DNA of 64,000 nucleotides. Source: Hippophae tibetana. Its lineage: Eukaryota; Streptophyta; Magnoliopsida; Rosales; Elaeagnaceae. Positions 47,470 through 59,938 of the stretch are shown here, in pieces. Position 1 is the first letter of the stretch, and every line of letters begins with the position of its first letter. The stretch covers positions 9,923,001-9,987,000 of the forward strand of contig CM072807.1 of NCBI GenBank assembly GCA_037013495.1. The letters run 5' to 3'. Below the pieces are notes generated by a model, which had not been told where the DNA came from, did not search any database, and was given only the letters and a program-made list of their open reading frames with translations. The translations under genes were made by a program, and so were the position numbers.

Positions 47470-50400
47470 TCACTCCAAAGATTTTAAAAGCCTAAATAAT
47501 GCTGCTGCTTCCCTAATCCGTGAGAATTCAATGCAGAAAGCCTGGACCTCGATGAAAAGATCCTTAACTGCAAAGATTATCATTGAACAAAGTAAGTATG
47601 AAGCAGATGCAAACATATTACATTACATCCAACAAATGTAAGATCCAACAACCAGAGCAGGCAATAGGTAATGAAACGAGATAGACTCACCATTTATAAT
47701 GTTATTCCGGATAAGGCTTTGCAAGAAAACACACACAAGACGCACAAGTCTATTCTGCATGTATTTGTCCTGGAAATGAATTGCGATTAATAAGTCAAAA
47801 TGACAACACACTCCAAAATTCCCACTGAAGTTTCAGAATGCAGACACGAAACAAAGCGAAGAAGATATGTGTGTGTGTGCATATAAAGGGGGGAGGGGAG
47901 GAGGCAAAGTGCTCTATAACTTCCTTTTTTCCACAGAAGTTAGACTAAAATTTTGGCACCCACTAAGTGCATATGACACCATATAATAAATAGGAGTGGT
48001 TACCTTGATGTTCTCACAAGATGATATACAATTTGTTATATACATTCTTATGAACTCAGGGGGAAGCTCAACAGCTGTTGTAAGCCTGTTCACTACTTCC
48101 ATTGAATGAAGACTCATGTCCATATTAACAAGCACAGTAAAGTATCTGCTTATAAGAAATTGTAAAAGAGGTGGGAAAATAACTGACATATCACTATTTA
48201 GAACAAAGGGGGGGGGGAAGATAAGTCACAACATCAAATACATACTCTGCAATTTCAGGTGCGTTTATCAACTTAGTCAGAACTTCAACTGCAATAAGGG
48301 GGTTATTTTCCACTAATTCCTGAAAAAGGATATAAGAAACATATTAGGTAAAATCATTCAATCTATGGTTGCAAGTGAAGAAGAGGGTCAAAGAAACACA
48401 TACTGGTAGCTTTCTTGGGGTCAGTCCACAATGATATACAAGTTTTGGGTCATTTGCCAATTCAAACAAGACTTGCTGGAAAATGCAAAGGCAAGGATTG
48501 GATTATGTATTGCTTCAAGATGAGTGATTAAATCATATAAAGAAGCACAATGAGATACACATCAATACCTCTTGTTGTGCAGGCAAAAGTGTTCCCTTTA
48601 AAGCCTTTGTAATTAAATCCCGCACTGCCGTCCCTCTGCTGGTATCAACACACATCCCATAGTCCCACAGAAGTTCATGATTGTCACAAGGATTGAGCCA
48701 TAACAGCTGAAAAAGGCTTTACCACCATAAATAAGATACTTGAAGAGGCTCTATAATTTTGGAAAAGAAGAAAGAAATCCTATAAAACTGAATAAACTTA
48801 ATTATTACAATTACTTACTTCACAATCCTGAACTGGGAGTCTTGGTGGACGAGGCCTGACCCATTGAGGACCTAAACCTTCAAGTGATAAGTTTGACAGC
48901 AATCCAAGCACTGTCTCATCTCTATCTCCAGTTCCGATAATAGGTTTGGCACCAGGTTGCAGATCAAACCTAAGCAGTGACCTCCTTGATGTTAAAAATA
49001 TAAAATAGAAGACAACGGTAAAAAGCATTCACACAGATGATTCCCTGATCAAACTTTTCATCTAAGAACGGAAGAAAAGAAGGGGAAAATAAGGGAGAGT
49101 AAAGCTAAAAGGAGGCAAATCTTTGCTGAGGACTATACTCTGATGAGTTTGGATCACAACCACGAGGAACATCAGGGTCTGGAAGCACATTTTTGACCCA
49201 TCCATCTTTGAATGAGAAATTACATTGTTCTGGATGAATGTCAGCTTTATACTGCTGCTCCAGCTGTTCTTGTTGAGGAAAAACCTGATAGCAATTTATA
49301 TTCAAAGAATTGCAAATCAAATTAAGACAAAATCTTGTCAAGTTACTTGAAACAAAAAATATATATTTTAATGCATGCTTTTAAATAAGAAATATAATCA
49401 AACATAGTAATGGGATGTCCAAATGCTAGTGAGTGCACATTCTGAAACATGTTTACATACAATAAACGGTAAACATCTATATACATACCTGCACTGAGGG
49501 ATCACAACTTTTGATATAATCTGCAGCAGACTGTCTAAGAAACTGCAGTAAAGAAAGCTCCTTCAGATAATCTCAATTTTGAAAGGAAATATTCAAAAAA
49601 ATCACAATTCCTAAAAAATTTATAATATAAAATATAACAGATAAGACATTTCTTATAAACGCTGATATAACATTTCCTGTATCATAAGGCCTCCCTCAAA
49701 ATAATTTCTAGCTCAACCACTCCTAACAAGCAAGTATTCTAAATATAAAATTAATAAATAAGAACTTTGAAAGCAAGGTATTTCACATAAAACCTTGTGC
49801 AGATTAGAAGTATTCGGATCTTGAATGATTCAGCAAAATCTTTCTTGTTGTAAATTTACTGAACAATGAACCAGGCTAAGTAACATAGCATGCAAGATAA
49901 TCTACAGCAACTAAAATTACCCTATCACTCCCACATATCAAATAAGGGCCAATCTCATGGTAACAAAATCTGAGCCAAAAAAAAAATTCTCATGGTAACT
50001 AAAATAGCTGAACAAAGCCGACACATGCATCTATGGTCCCTTTAGCTGACATTGTTGATATGATTGTTAACCTTTTAGCCATGAAGCATGAGAAAATTAT
50101 GCATAAAGTCAAACTAATATGCAATTAAACTTCCTAAAGAAAAAGAACTAAGCAAAGAGTGTAGAACCTCTTTGCCATTGCTAGTACCATCAGTGCCCAA
50201 TAGCTGGACAAGAAATGCCCTCTCATACTTTTCAGCTTCTTCATTGCATGCTGCCTGAAACTCAAATGTAATCAAAGAAAATGACAGTTGTAAAGTATCA
50301 TCTTATCAAAGTAAGAGCAAAAGAGATTGCAAAGCTCACAAAAGCAGATATGTAAAAGAAAAATTAAACTGACACTCAATATCAATGAAGTTCAGAGAAA

Positions 50401-53128
50401 ACTTCCATAAGTTATTTCTAGCCATTGCATTGACAAGCTTGTCTCTAAAGAATGCAAACATTAACTGTAAGAGTCCTGAATGAAGATTTCAATGAATGAT
50501 GATAAGATGTTATAATGTTGTGAAAGGGACTCTACTCTTTTAGTGCAGTGCTTCAAGTCTCAAATGAAACAATACCAAACTACCAGTGACAATTCCTATA
50601 TTGGATATATGGTCATAATTTCTAATAATTTGGAAATCATACAACGAGCATATATATTTAAAGCATAGAGTAGATATGTAGGAGAGGATAGATAGTCTGA
50701 TATTAGTATATTAGAAAAACAACAAACTTAGGGTTCAGGCTTTATTTTCATAATGTGAAAATAACTTGTGGAGATATTCAGAGGACATCAGGATCCAAAA
50801 TGCAAACATTTCTGGGCTTCCTTTGTCAAAATGAATTTTCTGTAGGCATATTGTTACCTTGTGTCACTTCAGGTTAGATGAGGTATGCTTGTATCTTAAA
50901 TTACTACTAAATATTAAATAAAGGTCTGAAAGATTATTGTGCTTGTTCACTCAAATAAGTGCAGATAAGAAAACATGACTCTTGAAATATTATCATCAAG
51001 AGCCCATGTTCCCCATCAATAAGCAATTCCAATTCAGAAACTGATTCATTTAACTAAGACTGATCAGAATACCACATAACAAGACCAGTAAAGTACAAAG
51101 TACAAACTTTTAGCATAGTAATGACAGAATGCTCACAGTTATAATAGCAGTTATGAATGGATTCTCAGCAGATTTCTTGGAAGAATAAGTCTGGTGAAGA
51201 ACAGTGAAAGCAATCAAACGTTGAGTGGAATTAAGCATCTTCTTATCCTGAAGAATAACAAACAACCCTCCATACTCAATTTTTCCGTATAAAAGAAGAA
51301 TAATCAATAATAATGTCAGATATATACAATTAATACAAGAAATTGGCATAATAAAAGAGACACCAAATCACAATAAGAATAAAAAGCATCGAATCAATAT
51401 TAAAAAACAATCAAACCTTGAAATAAAAGTCATTGAGTCAAAAAGGAAAAAAGAGTGAAAGACCTATCTGTCTCAGACTCTCAAAGTTAAAAGACATTGA
51501 ACGAGGATCTCAAACCAGTGTCTCCACTGTCCTGTGGCTTGAGAATTCTTAAGAAATGTTTTAAAAGGAAAAAACTAGCTTTGAGGCAATTTATTTTTAC
51601 CAAGGTGAGGCATAAGCCTCGAGGCAGTTTGAGGCTTATTCCTCGGGGCAGAATTATCAAAAAACATATAAAATGAAATAAATAATGCGACATTAATTAT
51701 CACAAAATAACACCCTAGTAAATCCATGACAACTTAAAAATCAGCAACTAACACTCTTAAAACAATCAGCCACATCTAAAAAATGTTTATCATTGTTTGG
51801 ATTACATGAACTAAATAACAAAAGAAAGGCAAAAAAATAAAATAAAAGACATAAAAGAACACCTTAGTAAACTTTGAACCTTATTGAAAGAGAGAAGAAC
51901 AAAAAAAGCAAAAAAAAAAAATTACCTATGGGATGCGAACCATATTAACACAATCATAATATGCAAAATTGGGAAAAAGAAAAGGGAGACTCGTAGAAGA
52001 AGAAGAAGACTCGTAGAAGAAGAAGAAGACTCATAGAAGGAGGAGGAGGAGGAGGAGGAAAAACAAAAGAAAAAAGAAAAGATTTCTTGATAACGAAGGA
52101 ATGCCTCAAGAACAATTAAGTGCATAAATGTTGGAACAGGGCTGATAGATTTGGAAAGAACCCTAACCTAGTCGTGATTTTTTATCTTTCTCTAGTTTTT
52201 CTCTTGTTGATCAGCTTGAGAAAGCCGAATTTGATATGGACTTTCTTTAAGAACAAAAATTGTGTTCCAAGCTCATTAATTTAACTCATTTTAGTAAAAC
52301 TTAGAGCCTTAGCCTTTCAACGCCTTGTAACTTGAGCCCTGAGGCATAAGTCTCGGCCTGTTGAGGCACAAGGTAAAGCATAAGCCTTGGAAAACAATGA
52401 AAACGCTAGCTTGGTGTGATTTTGCTGGAGGGGGGGGGGGGGGGGGGAATTATGGCGATCCTTGCCTATCCAACCATGTTCTTAAGTTGTAATAAATTGA
52501 ATTTCTTGTCAGAAAATATTTTTCAACTGTTGCTTCTTGTCAATTGTCATAGACCTCTTTGGTAAGGCATTGACTGTGAAATCTGGGATGCGGTAGAGAA
52601 CCCAAGTATGAAATTTTTTGTCCAAAAGACTATGGCGCCCAAAAGTTGGGGGTGAAACCCTACTTGACGCTTCAGAAGACATTTTCTTCCCAGTCACAAC
52701 ACACAAATTCCTAAGCGCATGAGGCAAATAAATGGTAAATTAAAACCCTAAGCCAAAAAAAAACACTAAGCACTGGTTATCCCAAATCGAAGAGCGCACA
52801 TAATAGAAAACGAACATGACCCCTAGATCCCAACTTAGAATGCCTTTCAGACCATAAAACTCGAAACCCAACAATCAAAATTTTCCAAAGCAATAATTAT
52901 AATCATTTAGTGAGAAACATATTAAGTTAGCTGAAGGGTGAAATGGCTTGCCTGTAAAAGCGTAGAAAGGGAGAAGCACGCTATGAATTGGCGGAGACTG
53001 TGAGGGAAGCTGGAGTTGAAATCGGAGATGATTTCGTCGAGTGGACGTTGCTCTGCTCTGAGAAGTGTGAATAGGGTCTTTGATTCGCCGGCACTGAGCA
53101 CCATCTTGTTTTTCCGATTTGTGTTCAT
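47470..53128 (-). CDS. CNOT11: CCR4-NOT transcription complex subunit 11
   Basis: A subunit of the cytoplasmic CCR4-NOT deadenylase; in animals CNOT11 binds CNOT10 and the N-terminal part of the CNOT1 scaffold. Twelve exons join in frame: 52952-53128, 51137-51247, 50168-50254, 49489-49542, 49139-49284, 48819-48969, 48569-48706, 48404-48475, 48246-48319, 48004-48145, 47691-47769 and 47470-47567. The product is 442 aa from the ATG at 53128, or 434 aa from 53104 (MVLSAGESK), which looks more like known starts. Typical stretches are [56 protein letters not shown] and [19 protein letters not shown]. No stop or frameshift was found and all phases agree. Eleven introns were placed; the first uses a GC donor, the rest GT-AG. 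No signal peptide or membrane segment. Confidence 0.92.
51555..52405. mobile_element. Possible inverted-repeat element in CNOT11 intron 1
   Basis: The left part carries GGTGAGGCATAAGCCTCGAG and TTGAGGCTTATTCCTCGGGG. The right part carries CCCTGAGGCATAAGTCTCGG and TTGAGGCACAAGG, and near its end AAGCATAAGCCTTGGAAAAC. The same GAGGC/GCCTC words appear in both orientations at both ends, as in plant inverted-repeat transposons. No exact termini or target duplication were found. Confidence 0.4.
51988..52059. repeat. 20-bp tandem repeat grading into (GGA)n
   Basis: GACTCGTAGAAGAAGAAGAA occurs twice exactly (51988, 52008) and once changed (52028), followed by about seven GGA/AGG triplets. Confidence 0.9.
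52430..52447. repeat. Poly-G tract of 18 bases
   Basis: An uninterrupted run of G on the plus strand, hence poly-C in the CNOT11 pre-mRNA. Run length is prone to sequencing error. Confidence 0.85.
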
Positions 53129-54658
53129 TTCGTTTGCTCAGAGACTGTTAATGTCTGCGTTTGTATCGTGACGCACCTTTGTCTGCTCGAAACCTACTTA
53201 ACACTCGGCTCTTCCAAGTTCCAAACTAATCTTGGCCGCTTGCGTTGTTTTTGTGATCTTTATCTTTTTCTTTTCGTTTTGTTATTTTTTCGATTTGGCT
53301 TTGGCTTCTTTTATTTACTTTTTGAAATTTTTATTTGATTATTTTTACAATATAAAAAGCATAATTAATAAAATATAATATGGATACTATCCGACAAATG
53401 AATAATATGTTTCTTTTTAAATAAAAGTGTCAAAAAATTGTCATAAAACATGAATACAATAATATGCGAAAATGTATATTCATTTAATTTTAAAAAATAT
53501 ATTATAAAAATAAGTATATATTTTAATAAAAATATTAAGATATTATTTAATTTTTATATAATTAATGTAAAAAATTAATAATAAATTTATTATAAATAAC
53601 TCTTAATTTAATATATATTCTAATGATATAGAAAAAATTAGTCATGATATATTTTAAATCACAAATTAGAATTACATCAAATATTATTATTTAATTTTAA
53701 AAAATTTATTTATTATATTTATTTGTTTTAAAAATAATAAATTTTATAATTATATATTTAATCTATATATATTTATATTTTATTTTTGTAAAATATTTCT
53801 TTATTTATTTGTAAGAATTGAGAAACAAAAAAATCTTAATAGTTCACCAAATTATAAAAAATAGGGTTATTTATTTCTCTCTTCCGTAACCTATTTAAGA
53901 TATCGCAATTTGTCTATAATTTTTCAATTCATACAACTTAATCTCTAATATTTTTAAATTTTATAAATTTGATTTAAAATTTTTATTTTTGTTAAATAAA
54001 TTTAAAGGTATTATAATTAAATGTTACATAAAGATTGATGACTAAAATATAAATTTTATCATAAAATTAAATCATATCCTTTGAAATAAGATAATAAATG
54101 ATTGAAAAAATCAAATTCTATCATACTTAATTATAATATCATTAAATAAATTTAACAAAAATTAAAATTTAAAGTCGTTAAATTTATAAATGTTATAATC
54201 TTACTTGTATAATATAAATGGTAGAGACATTATCTTATTAAGAAACAAATATAGTTAGTATCTTTTGTTTATTATAAAAATGACATTTATGTTTTATATT
54301 TATTTTTACGATAATTTAGTATTAATATTATTAAAAAAAGTAGATAAAGTTATTTTTTTTTATACTATTAAATAGATATTTTTTTTAACTTAAATAAACT
54401 ATAACTCGAGTCATTGAAGAAAAAATGAATTAAGCAAAAAAATAAATACATAAATACATAAAAAAATCATTTATTTTCATTAGATCACTTGTTAATATTA
54501 ATATAGTTAAACTATCACAAAAATAAGTGCATAATCTAAGTATCATTTTTAAAATAAGTATGAGATGTGTCTTGTCATTTTTTGTATCTTAAATAGTTTC
54601 AAAATTAAATGGAAATAAGCCAAAAAAATTAATTTAAATATAATTGATTATTATTTAT
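53129..54658. other. CNOT11 upstream region and AT-rich spacer
   Basis: The first 150 bases upstream of the gene are less AT-rich and should hold its 5' untranslated region and promoter; no TATA box is evident. The rest to 54658 is featureless AT-rich DNA. Confidence 0.5.
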
Positions 54659-54865
54659 TGAAGAAAATATAGAGAGAAATCTAAGATATTATAATTATTT
54701 CTCTTCTGTATTTTTCAAATGTATATACAACATTATAAATAGGATTAAAAGTTAGACAAATAGGTCACTAATTTAAGAATAATAAAGCTAGTATAAACAA
54801 CTAAAATTCAGCTTGTTATACAACTAATTCAAAACCTAATTACATATATTCTCATAAATTATACA
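54659..54865 (-). repeat. 3' LTR of the fourth copia element
   Basis: 207 bp, TGAAGAAAATATAGAG to AAATTATACA on the plus strand. It matches the 5' LTR except for an insertion of about 20 bp there and scattered substitutions. Confidence 0.92.
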
Positions 54866-54899
54866 ATCTTTCTCAAGTTGGGTAATAGATATTAATCAT

Positions 54900-56560
54900 T
54901 CTCAACTTGCAACTCAATTCTTCGAAGATTGTTCGAGATAATGTTTTAGCAAAGATATCTAAAATTTGATTATGAGTAAATATATATAAGAGGTCCACAA
55001 TTTTTCTATCTAATTTTTCTTTAATGAAATGACGATCAATTTCTACATGTTTAGTTCGGTCGTGATAAACTAGGTTTTTTGCAATTCTTATTGTAACTTA
55101 ATTGTCACAATGCATGCTGATAGGTTCAAGAGTTGTGAATTCTAGTTCATTGAGTAGTCTTCTTAACCACATTCCTTCACAAATCTCATAGGTCCTAGCT
55201 CTGAATTCAGCTTCTGCACTACTTCGGGTGACTATTGATTGTTTCTTACTTTACCAAGTTACAAGATTTCCTTATATGAATATATAATACCTAGTGGTAT
55301 ATCTACGATTTACTGTAGAGCCTGCACCGTCAGCATCTACAAAGACTTCAATTTTCCTGGTGGGATTCTTACTGACGTATAATCCTTTTTCCTAGTGTCA
55401 TCTTGAGATACCTGAGTATACGATAAACCGTCTTCATGTGTTCTTCGGTGGGGCTGTTCATAAATTGATTTACAACACTCACTGAAAAACCAATATATGG
55501 TCTAATGTGAGAGAGGTAAATGAGTTTTCCTACTAATCTTTAATAACGACATTTGTCCACAAGTATACTATTTTCTTTGATTCCAAGTTTTACTGTAGAG
55601 TTCATCAGAGTTTTTACCAGTTTACACCTCATCATTCCAATTTCCTTGAAAAGATCAAGTACATATTTCCTTTGAGATATAGATATGCCTCTTTTTGTTC
55701 GGGCTACTTTGATTCCTAGGAAATTTTGAGATTGCCTATATCTTTGATCTCAAATTCCTTGGCTAGGAACTCTTTGAGTTTATTCATCTCAATTGTATAA
55801 TTATCTGTTAGAATAATATCATCTACGTACACAATTAGGATAACTATTCTGTCATTGGAAAAGTGTTTGACGAATAGTGTGTGATCTGATTTGCATTGAT
55901 TGTATCCATATCTCTTCAAAATTAGAGAACCTATCTAATGAGGCACATGGAGACTACTTTAATCCATATAAGGATTTCTTAAGTTTGTAAACTTTATTGG
56001 TTGGAACAGAAGATTCAATTCCAATAGAAATGTCCATGTAGACTTCTTCTTCGAGATCACTATTGAGGAATGCATTTTTGATATCTAATTGGTATAGAGG
56101 CCCATCCAAGTTAGATGCTAAGGAAAGAAGAACACGAACAGTGTGGAGCTTTACTACAGATGCAAAATTTTCCTGATAGTTAATCCCATATGTCTGAGTG
56201 AATCCCTTAGCCATAAGGCGAGCCTTGAATCTTTCTATATTGTCATCTACTTTGTGTTTGATTGTAAAGATCCATTTACACCCAACACTTGTTTTCATGA
56301 TGGTATTTATATGATCTCTCAAGTCTCGTTTTCTCTAAGGCACTGAGTTCTTCAAGAATAGTTGTCTTCCATTCAGGTACCTGAAAGGCTTCATGAACAG
56401 AATTTGGAACCTGTATATGATCAAGAGTGCTAATAAATGTCTTATAACATAGTAAGAGACTTTTATAGGAAACAAAGTTATAGATGAGGTGGTTTGTACA
56501 AGATCTTACACCTTTCCTTATAGCAATTGGAAAATTCAAATCATTAGGAGGTTCGGTGAT
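54900..56560 (-). pseudogene. Copia reverse transcriptase and RNase H, broken
   Basis: 55954-56322 holds RT blocks KARLMAKGFTQTYGINYQEN, LYQLDIKNAFLNSDLEEEVY and KVYKLKKSLYGLK. 55716-55919 holds RYGYNQCKSDHTLFVKH and IVYVDDIILT with an intact YVDD. RNase H text follows down to about 54950 with stops (SAEAEFRARTYEICEG, VYHDRTKHVEIDRHF). At least one frameshift lies between 55919 and 55954. Confidence 0.88.
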
Positions 56561-56879
56561 GTTACCTTGTGAATTGTCAAAGTGGCTTGTACTCGGGTTG
56601 GATTCCTAGACTGGCTCAAGATATGTTCGGCTCTCTACTTTCTCTTGAGATGTTTTCCTTCTAGAGTATACAAGAAGATCATTATTTGGGACAAGGAAGT
56701 TTGGATCTGTTGGTAGAGAAATTGAGGGTTCATTGGAATTATTAGGAGCATTTTTTTAAGACATCGATTCACTCTTATGCTCATGTGACATCCATTGTAT
56801 TATAGAACCGTTTGTGATAGGAGAGAATCACTTGTATCCTTTCTAGTATGATGAATGTCCTAGGAATATGTATTTAAAG

Positions 56880-58037
56880 GCTCAGGGATCAAGTTTACCT
56901 CTATAATGTACATGGGCATAAGTGAAACATCCTAATATTTTAAAGGAAATATGGGACACGATTTTGGTGTGTAGGTATGACCCAAGCACAATGTTGATAG
57001 GTGTTTTAAACATGAGGACATGAAAGGGTATCATATTGATAAGATAGGTAGCTGTAAGGATAACTTCCTCCCGTAAATGTTGAGGGACATGAGTTGTGAA
57101 CATTAGGGATTTAGCTACCTCGAGAAGATGCATATTCTTCCTTTCACCCACCCCATTTTTGTTGAGGTGTGTCAACACACGGGCTTAGATGGAAAATCTC
57201 TTGACTCAACAGATAATCACTAAGAGTGGAAGCGAAGTGTTCTTTAGCATTGTCAGATTTCAATACTTGGATTTTTGTTTGAAATTGGGCTTGAATCATG
57301 GTATTAAAATTTTAAAAAAATTAACCTGCTTTAGATTTTTCTTTCATTAGAAATAACTAAGTGATTTGAGTATGATCATTCACAAATGAAATGAACCAAT
57401 GTGTCCTTGTTATGTTTTTTATTCGAGAAGGTTCCCAAATATTAGTGTGAAATAATGAGAAATGATGTGATTTTTTATGTGTAAGATTAGGATATGAATT
57501 TCTAACATGTTTTGAAAATTGACATACTTCACATTGAAAATCCTTTCAATTTCTATTTCTAAATAATGAAGGGAAAAGTTTTTTTAAATACAAAAGATTA
57601 GGATGACCTAAGCGATAGTGATTCAACATGACTTCACCATCGTTATTGGACTTAAGATTTAACAAAACTTTATTTTAAAAAGAAACCTCGACTACAGCTT
57701 GGAGGACTAGTCTTTCTAGATGGTCTTAACTTTTGAGGAGATAAAGTCCTGAGCACTATTTAGCACTGCCAATCATCTTCCACGAATCCAAGTCCTGAAA
57801 TTCACATAGATTATGAACAAATTTAGACACATAATTTTTATCACGAGTAAGTTTAGTAATTGATACAAGATTACAATCAAGTGTGGGAACAAGAAGAACA
57901 GAATCTAGAATAAAGGATTTTGAAATTTTGGCTGAACCAATCCATGTTACTTTGGATACTGAACCATCGAAAATTCTGACAGTGTGTCCTTCTTGGTATG
58001 TTTTAAGATTTATAAGAAGAGAAGCATCATCCGTCAT
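56880..58037 (-). pseudogene. Copia protease end and integrase, broken
   Basis: 57756-58037 is the stretch from just after the protease site (SNYMTDDASLLINLKTY) to the pre-integrase region. In-frame stops then separate YRLGHPNLLYLKKLFPSLF and CEVCQFSKHVRNSY. The core reads LFHTNIWEPSR, KSDNAKEHF and, in another frame, GVGERKNMHLLEVAK, so the catalytic acidic positions are partly altered (first Asp replaced by Asn in HTNIW). 56882-57178 continues as the integrase C-terminal part (ILGCFTYAHVH). Confidence 0.85.
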
Positions 58038-58439
58038 GTAGTTTGAAACACCTGAACCAATCCTTGTTTCACACTAAGAGCGTTGAGGGTGTTACCTGAT
58101 TGAGCTATAGTGGAAGATGATGTTGGTAAGGACTGTCCAAATATTTTCTGGAGGAGACCAATCTATTTCTTGCTAAACAGAACAGATTCAGGTGATGGAG
58201 TTCCATGAGATGTGGAGATAGTTTTTCCATGACTTTCTTTATTGATGTGTTGTGCGGATGGTGGCTTCCAATCAGCTAATTTTCCATGAATTTTCCAGCA
58301 GGTTTCCTTAGTTCAGGTCTACGACAATGGTCACACCAAGGTCTTTCTCTTCAGAGACGATTGTCTGCATTATGAGATTGCTGGTGTCCTCGAATAGTAA
58401 GCGCAAACCCTTATCTAGTCACTGAAATGGCAGATTGAG

Positions 58440-59057
58440 GACTCATCATCACTTTTTTTCAAATCTTATCTTGAGGAACTTTAGAGAAGGCTTCATGAAT
58501 GAGAGAGTTAGAGTATTGAGCCCATAAAATATTTGAAAACCTACTTCCTTTCAACAATACAAGATTTCGTCTATTGGACAATTACATTCATGAACCTCAA
58601 AAAGGTCTAACTGTTGTCAACATCGAGTGAGAGAGTTAGAGTATTGGGTAACTAATGACTCTCTTTGACGAAGATCATGGAAGATGCTTTCAATCACAAA
58701 TAGTTCGGACATATTATCATAACTAGAATAAGTATCTCTAACGACATCTCATATTCCTTTGGCAGTATCATAGAGAAGAAAGTTCTCTATAATCTCGTTT
58801 TTCATGAAATTTATCAACCAAGACATCACTATATTGTTCTCGGATTTCCATGTTCTATATTTCAGATCGTCTTTGGTGGGGGCTGTTGCATCTCCAGTGA
58901 GGTAATCGTCTTTCATTTTTCTTCATATAAACATCATGACAAATTGGGACCACCTAAGGTAATTGTGCATATTTAATTTATGACTAGTGATAGGCAAAAT
59001 ATTGTTCTCGGTGGAACCTCCATTGTAACCGATCATGATTGGTTTTTCGGTGGTCAT
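58440..59057 (-). pseudogene. Copia gag
   Basis: ATG at 59057 opens MTTEKPIMIGYNGGSTENNI, then HKLNMHNYLRWSQFVMMFI, a stop, TWKSENNIVMSWLINFM and DTYSSYDNMSELFVIESIF, the gag core. Several in-frame stops. A knuckle-like WCDHCRR lies downstream near 58330. Confidence 0.85.
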
Positions 59058-59520
59058 TAATGCTCAAACTATCGTAAAACACTGATGTTATTTTAATTTG
59101 GGCTAATTGGGCCTATTAGTTTATGGATAGATTGGATCGATTAGTTTTTGGACAGATTGGGCCTATTGGGCTAAACTAGGCTATTGGTGCCCTATTTGGT
59201 TGAATTGAGCTATTGGGCTAAAATTAGGCAGATTGGGCCTATATGAGATTAAGAGATTATTTCACTTCACTACAATTTCTCAAATTAAGTCTGAATCTGA
59301 AGCATCGACTGGAGGGTAACAACGATTGGAGGGCAATGGCGAAGCGTTGAAATGGAAGATGCCGACGAATAGATGCATGGGTTTTGAGAGATTGATGAAT
59401 GAAATCTCGTGATATTGAGGATGATGTCACGCGAGACTGAGTGTTGAAAGTTGTTCGAGTCTGGTGGCTGGTCTGAGTGAGACGAACAACGACTTTAGAA
59501 GGTCTAAGTAGATAAGCTAT

Positions 59521-59659
59521 GTGAACGAATGAACGACTACTTCAACGCTTGAAATAGGTTCAATTTCAGAGAAACTCTTCCTCGTGTGAATTGTGTGAAT
59601 GAACAAACGATGACTTCAACACCTGAAATGGGTTCAGTTTCAGAGAAACTCTTCCTCGA
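59521..59659. repeat. 74-bp-period tandem duplication in the retroelement leader
   Basis: GTGAACGAATGAACGACTACTTC... to CTCTTCCTCG (59521-59584) recurs at 59595-59659 as GTGAATGAACAAACGATGAC... to CTCTTCCTCG. It lies between the PBS and the gag ATG. Confidence 0.85.
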
Positions 59660-59693
59660 ACAAAGTTTTTGAAAAAAATTGAATTTCACTGAA

Positions 59694-59705
59694 GCTATGA
59701 TACCA
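59694..59705 (-). other. Initiator tRNA-Met primer-binding site
   Basis: The minus strand reads TGGTATCATAGC, eleven of twelve, abutting the LTR. Confidence 0.88.
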
Positions 59706-59933
59706 TGAAGAAAATATGGAGAGAAATCTGAGGTATTATAATTATTTATCTTCTGTATTTTTCAAATGTATATACAACACTATAAATAGGACTAAAAGTT
59801 AGACAAATAAGCTACTAATTTATGAATAATATAGCTGGTATCAACAACTAAAATTCAGTTTGTTCTACAACTAATTCATAGCGTGAACAACACTAATACA
59901 ACCTAATTATAGATATTTTTCAAAAATTCTACA
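59706..59933 (-). repeat. 5' LTR of the fourth copia element
   Basis: 228 bp, TGAAGAAAATATGGAG to AAATTCTACA on the plus strand. It carries ATAGCGTGAACAACACTA, absent from the 3' LTR. Confidence 0.92.
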
Positions 59934-59938
59934 TTTAT

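Larger units (their letters stand above)
51248..52951 (-). other. CNOT11 intron 1, GC-AG type, with inserted repeats
   Basis: The donor reads CAG|GCAAGC and the acceptor TTCAG|GAT, joining LLQ to DKK in phase 0. At 1704 bp it is the gene's longest intron and contains a probable MITE, a microsatellite and a poly-G tract. Confidence 0.8.
54654..59938 (-). mobile_element. Complete copia retrotransposon with perfect target duplication
   Basis: The element proper is 54659-59933 (5275 bp). TTTAT flanks both ends (54654-54658 and 59934-59938). LTRs lie at 54659-54865 and 59706-59933. The minus strand reads TGGTATCATAGC (PBS, one mismatch) at 59694-59705 and a GAGAAAGA purine tract next to the 3' LTR. 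All domains gag, protease, integrase, RT, RNase H are present in order but broken by stops and frameshifts, so it is not autonomous. Confidence 0.94.

Noticed and set aside
51922..52125. Ser-rich 67-codon frame on the minus strand
   Set aside because: It is the translation of the GAA/GGA microsatellite in CNOT11 intron 1.
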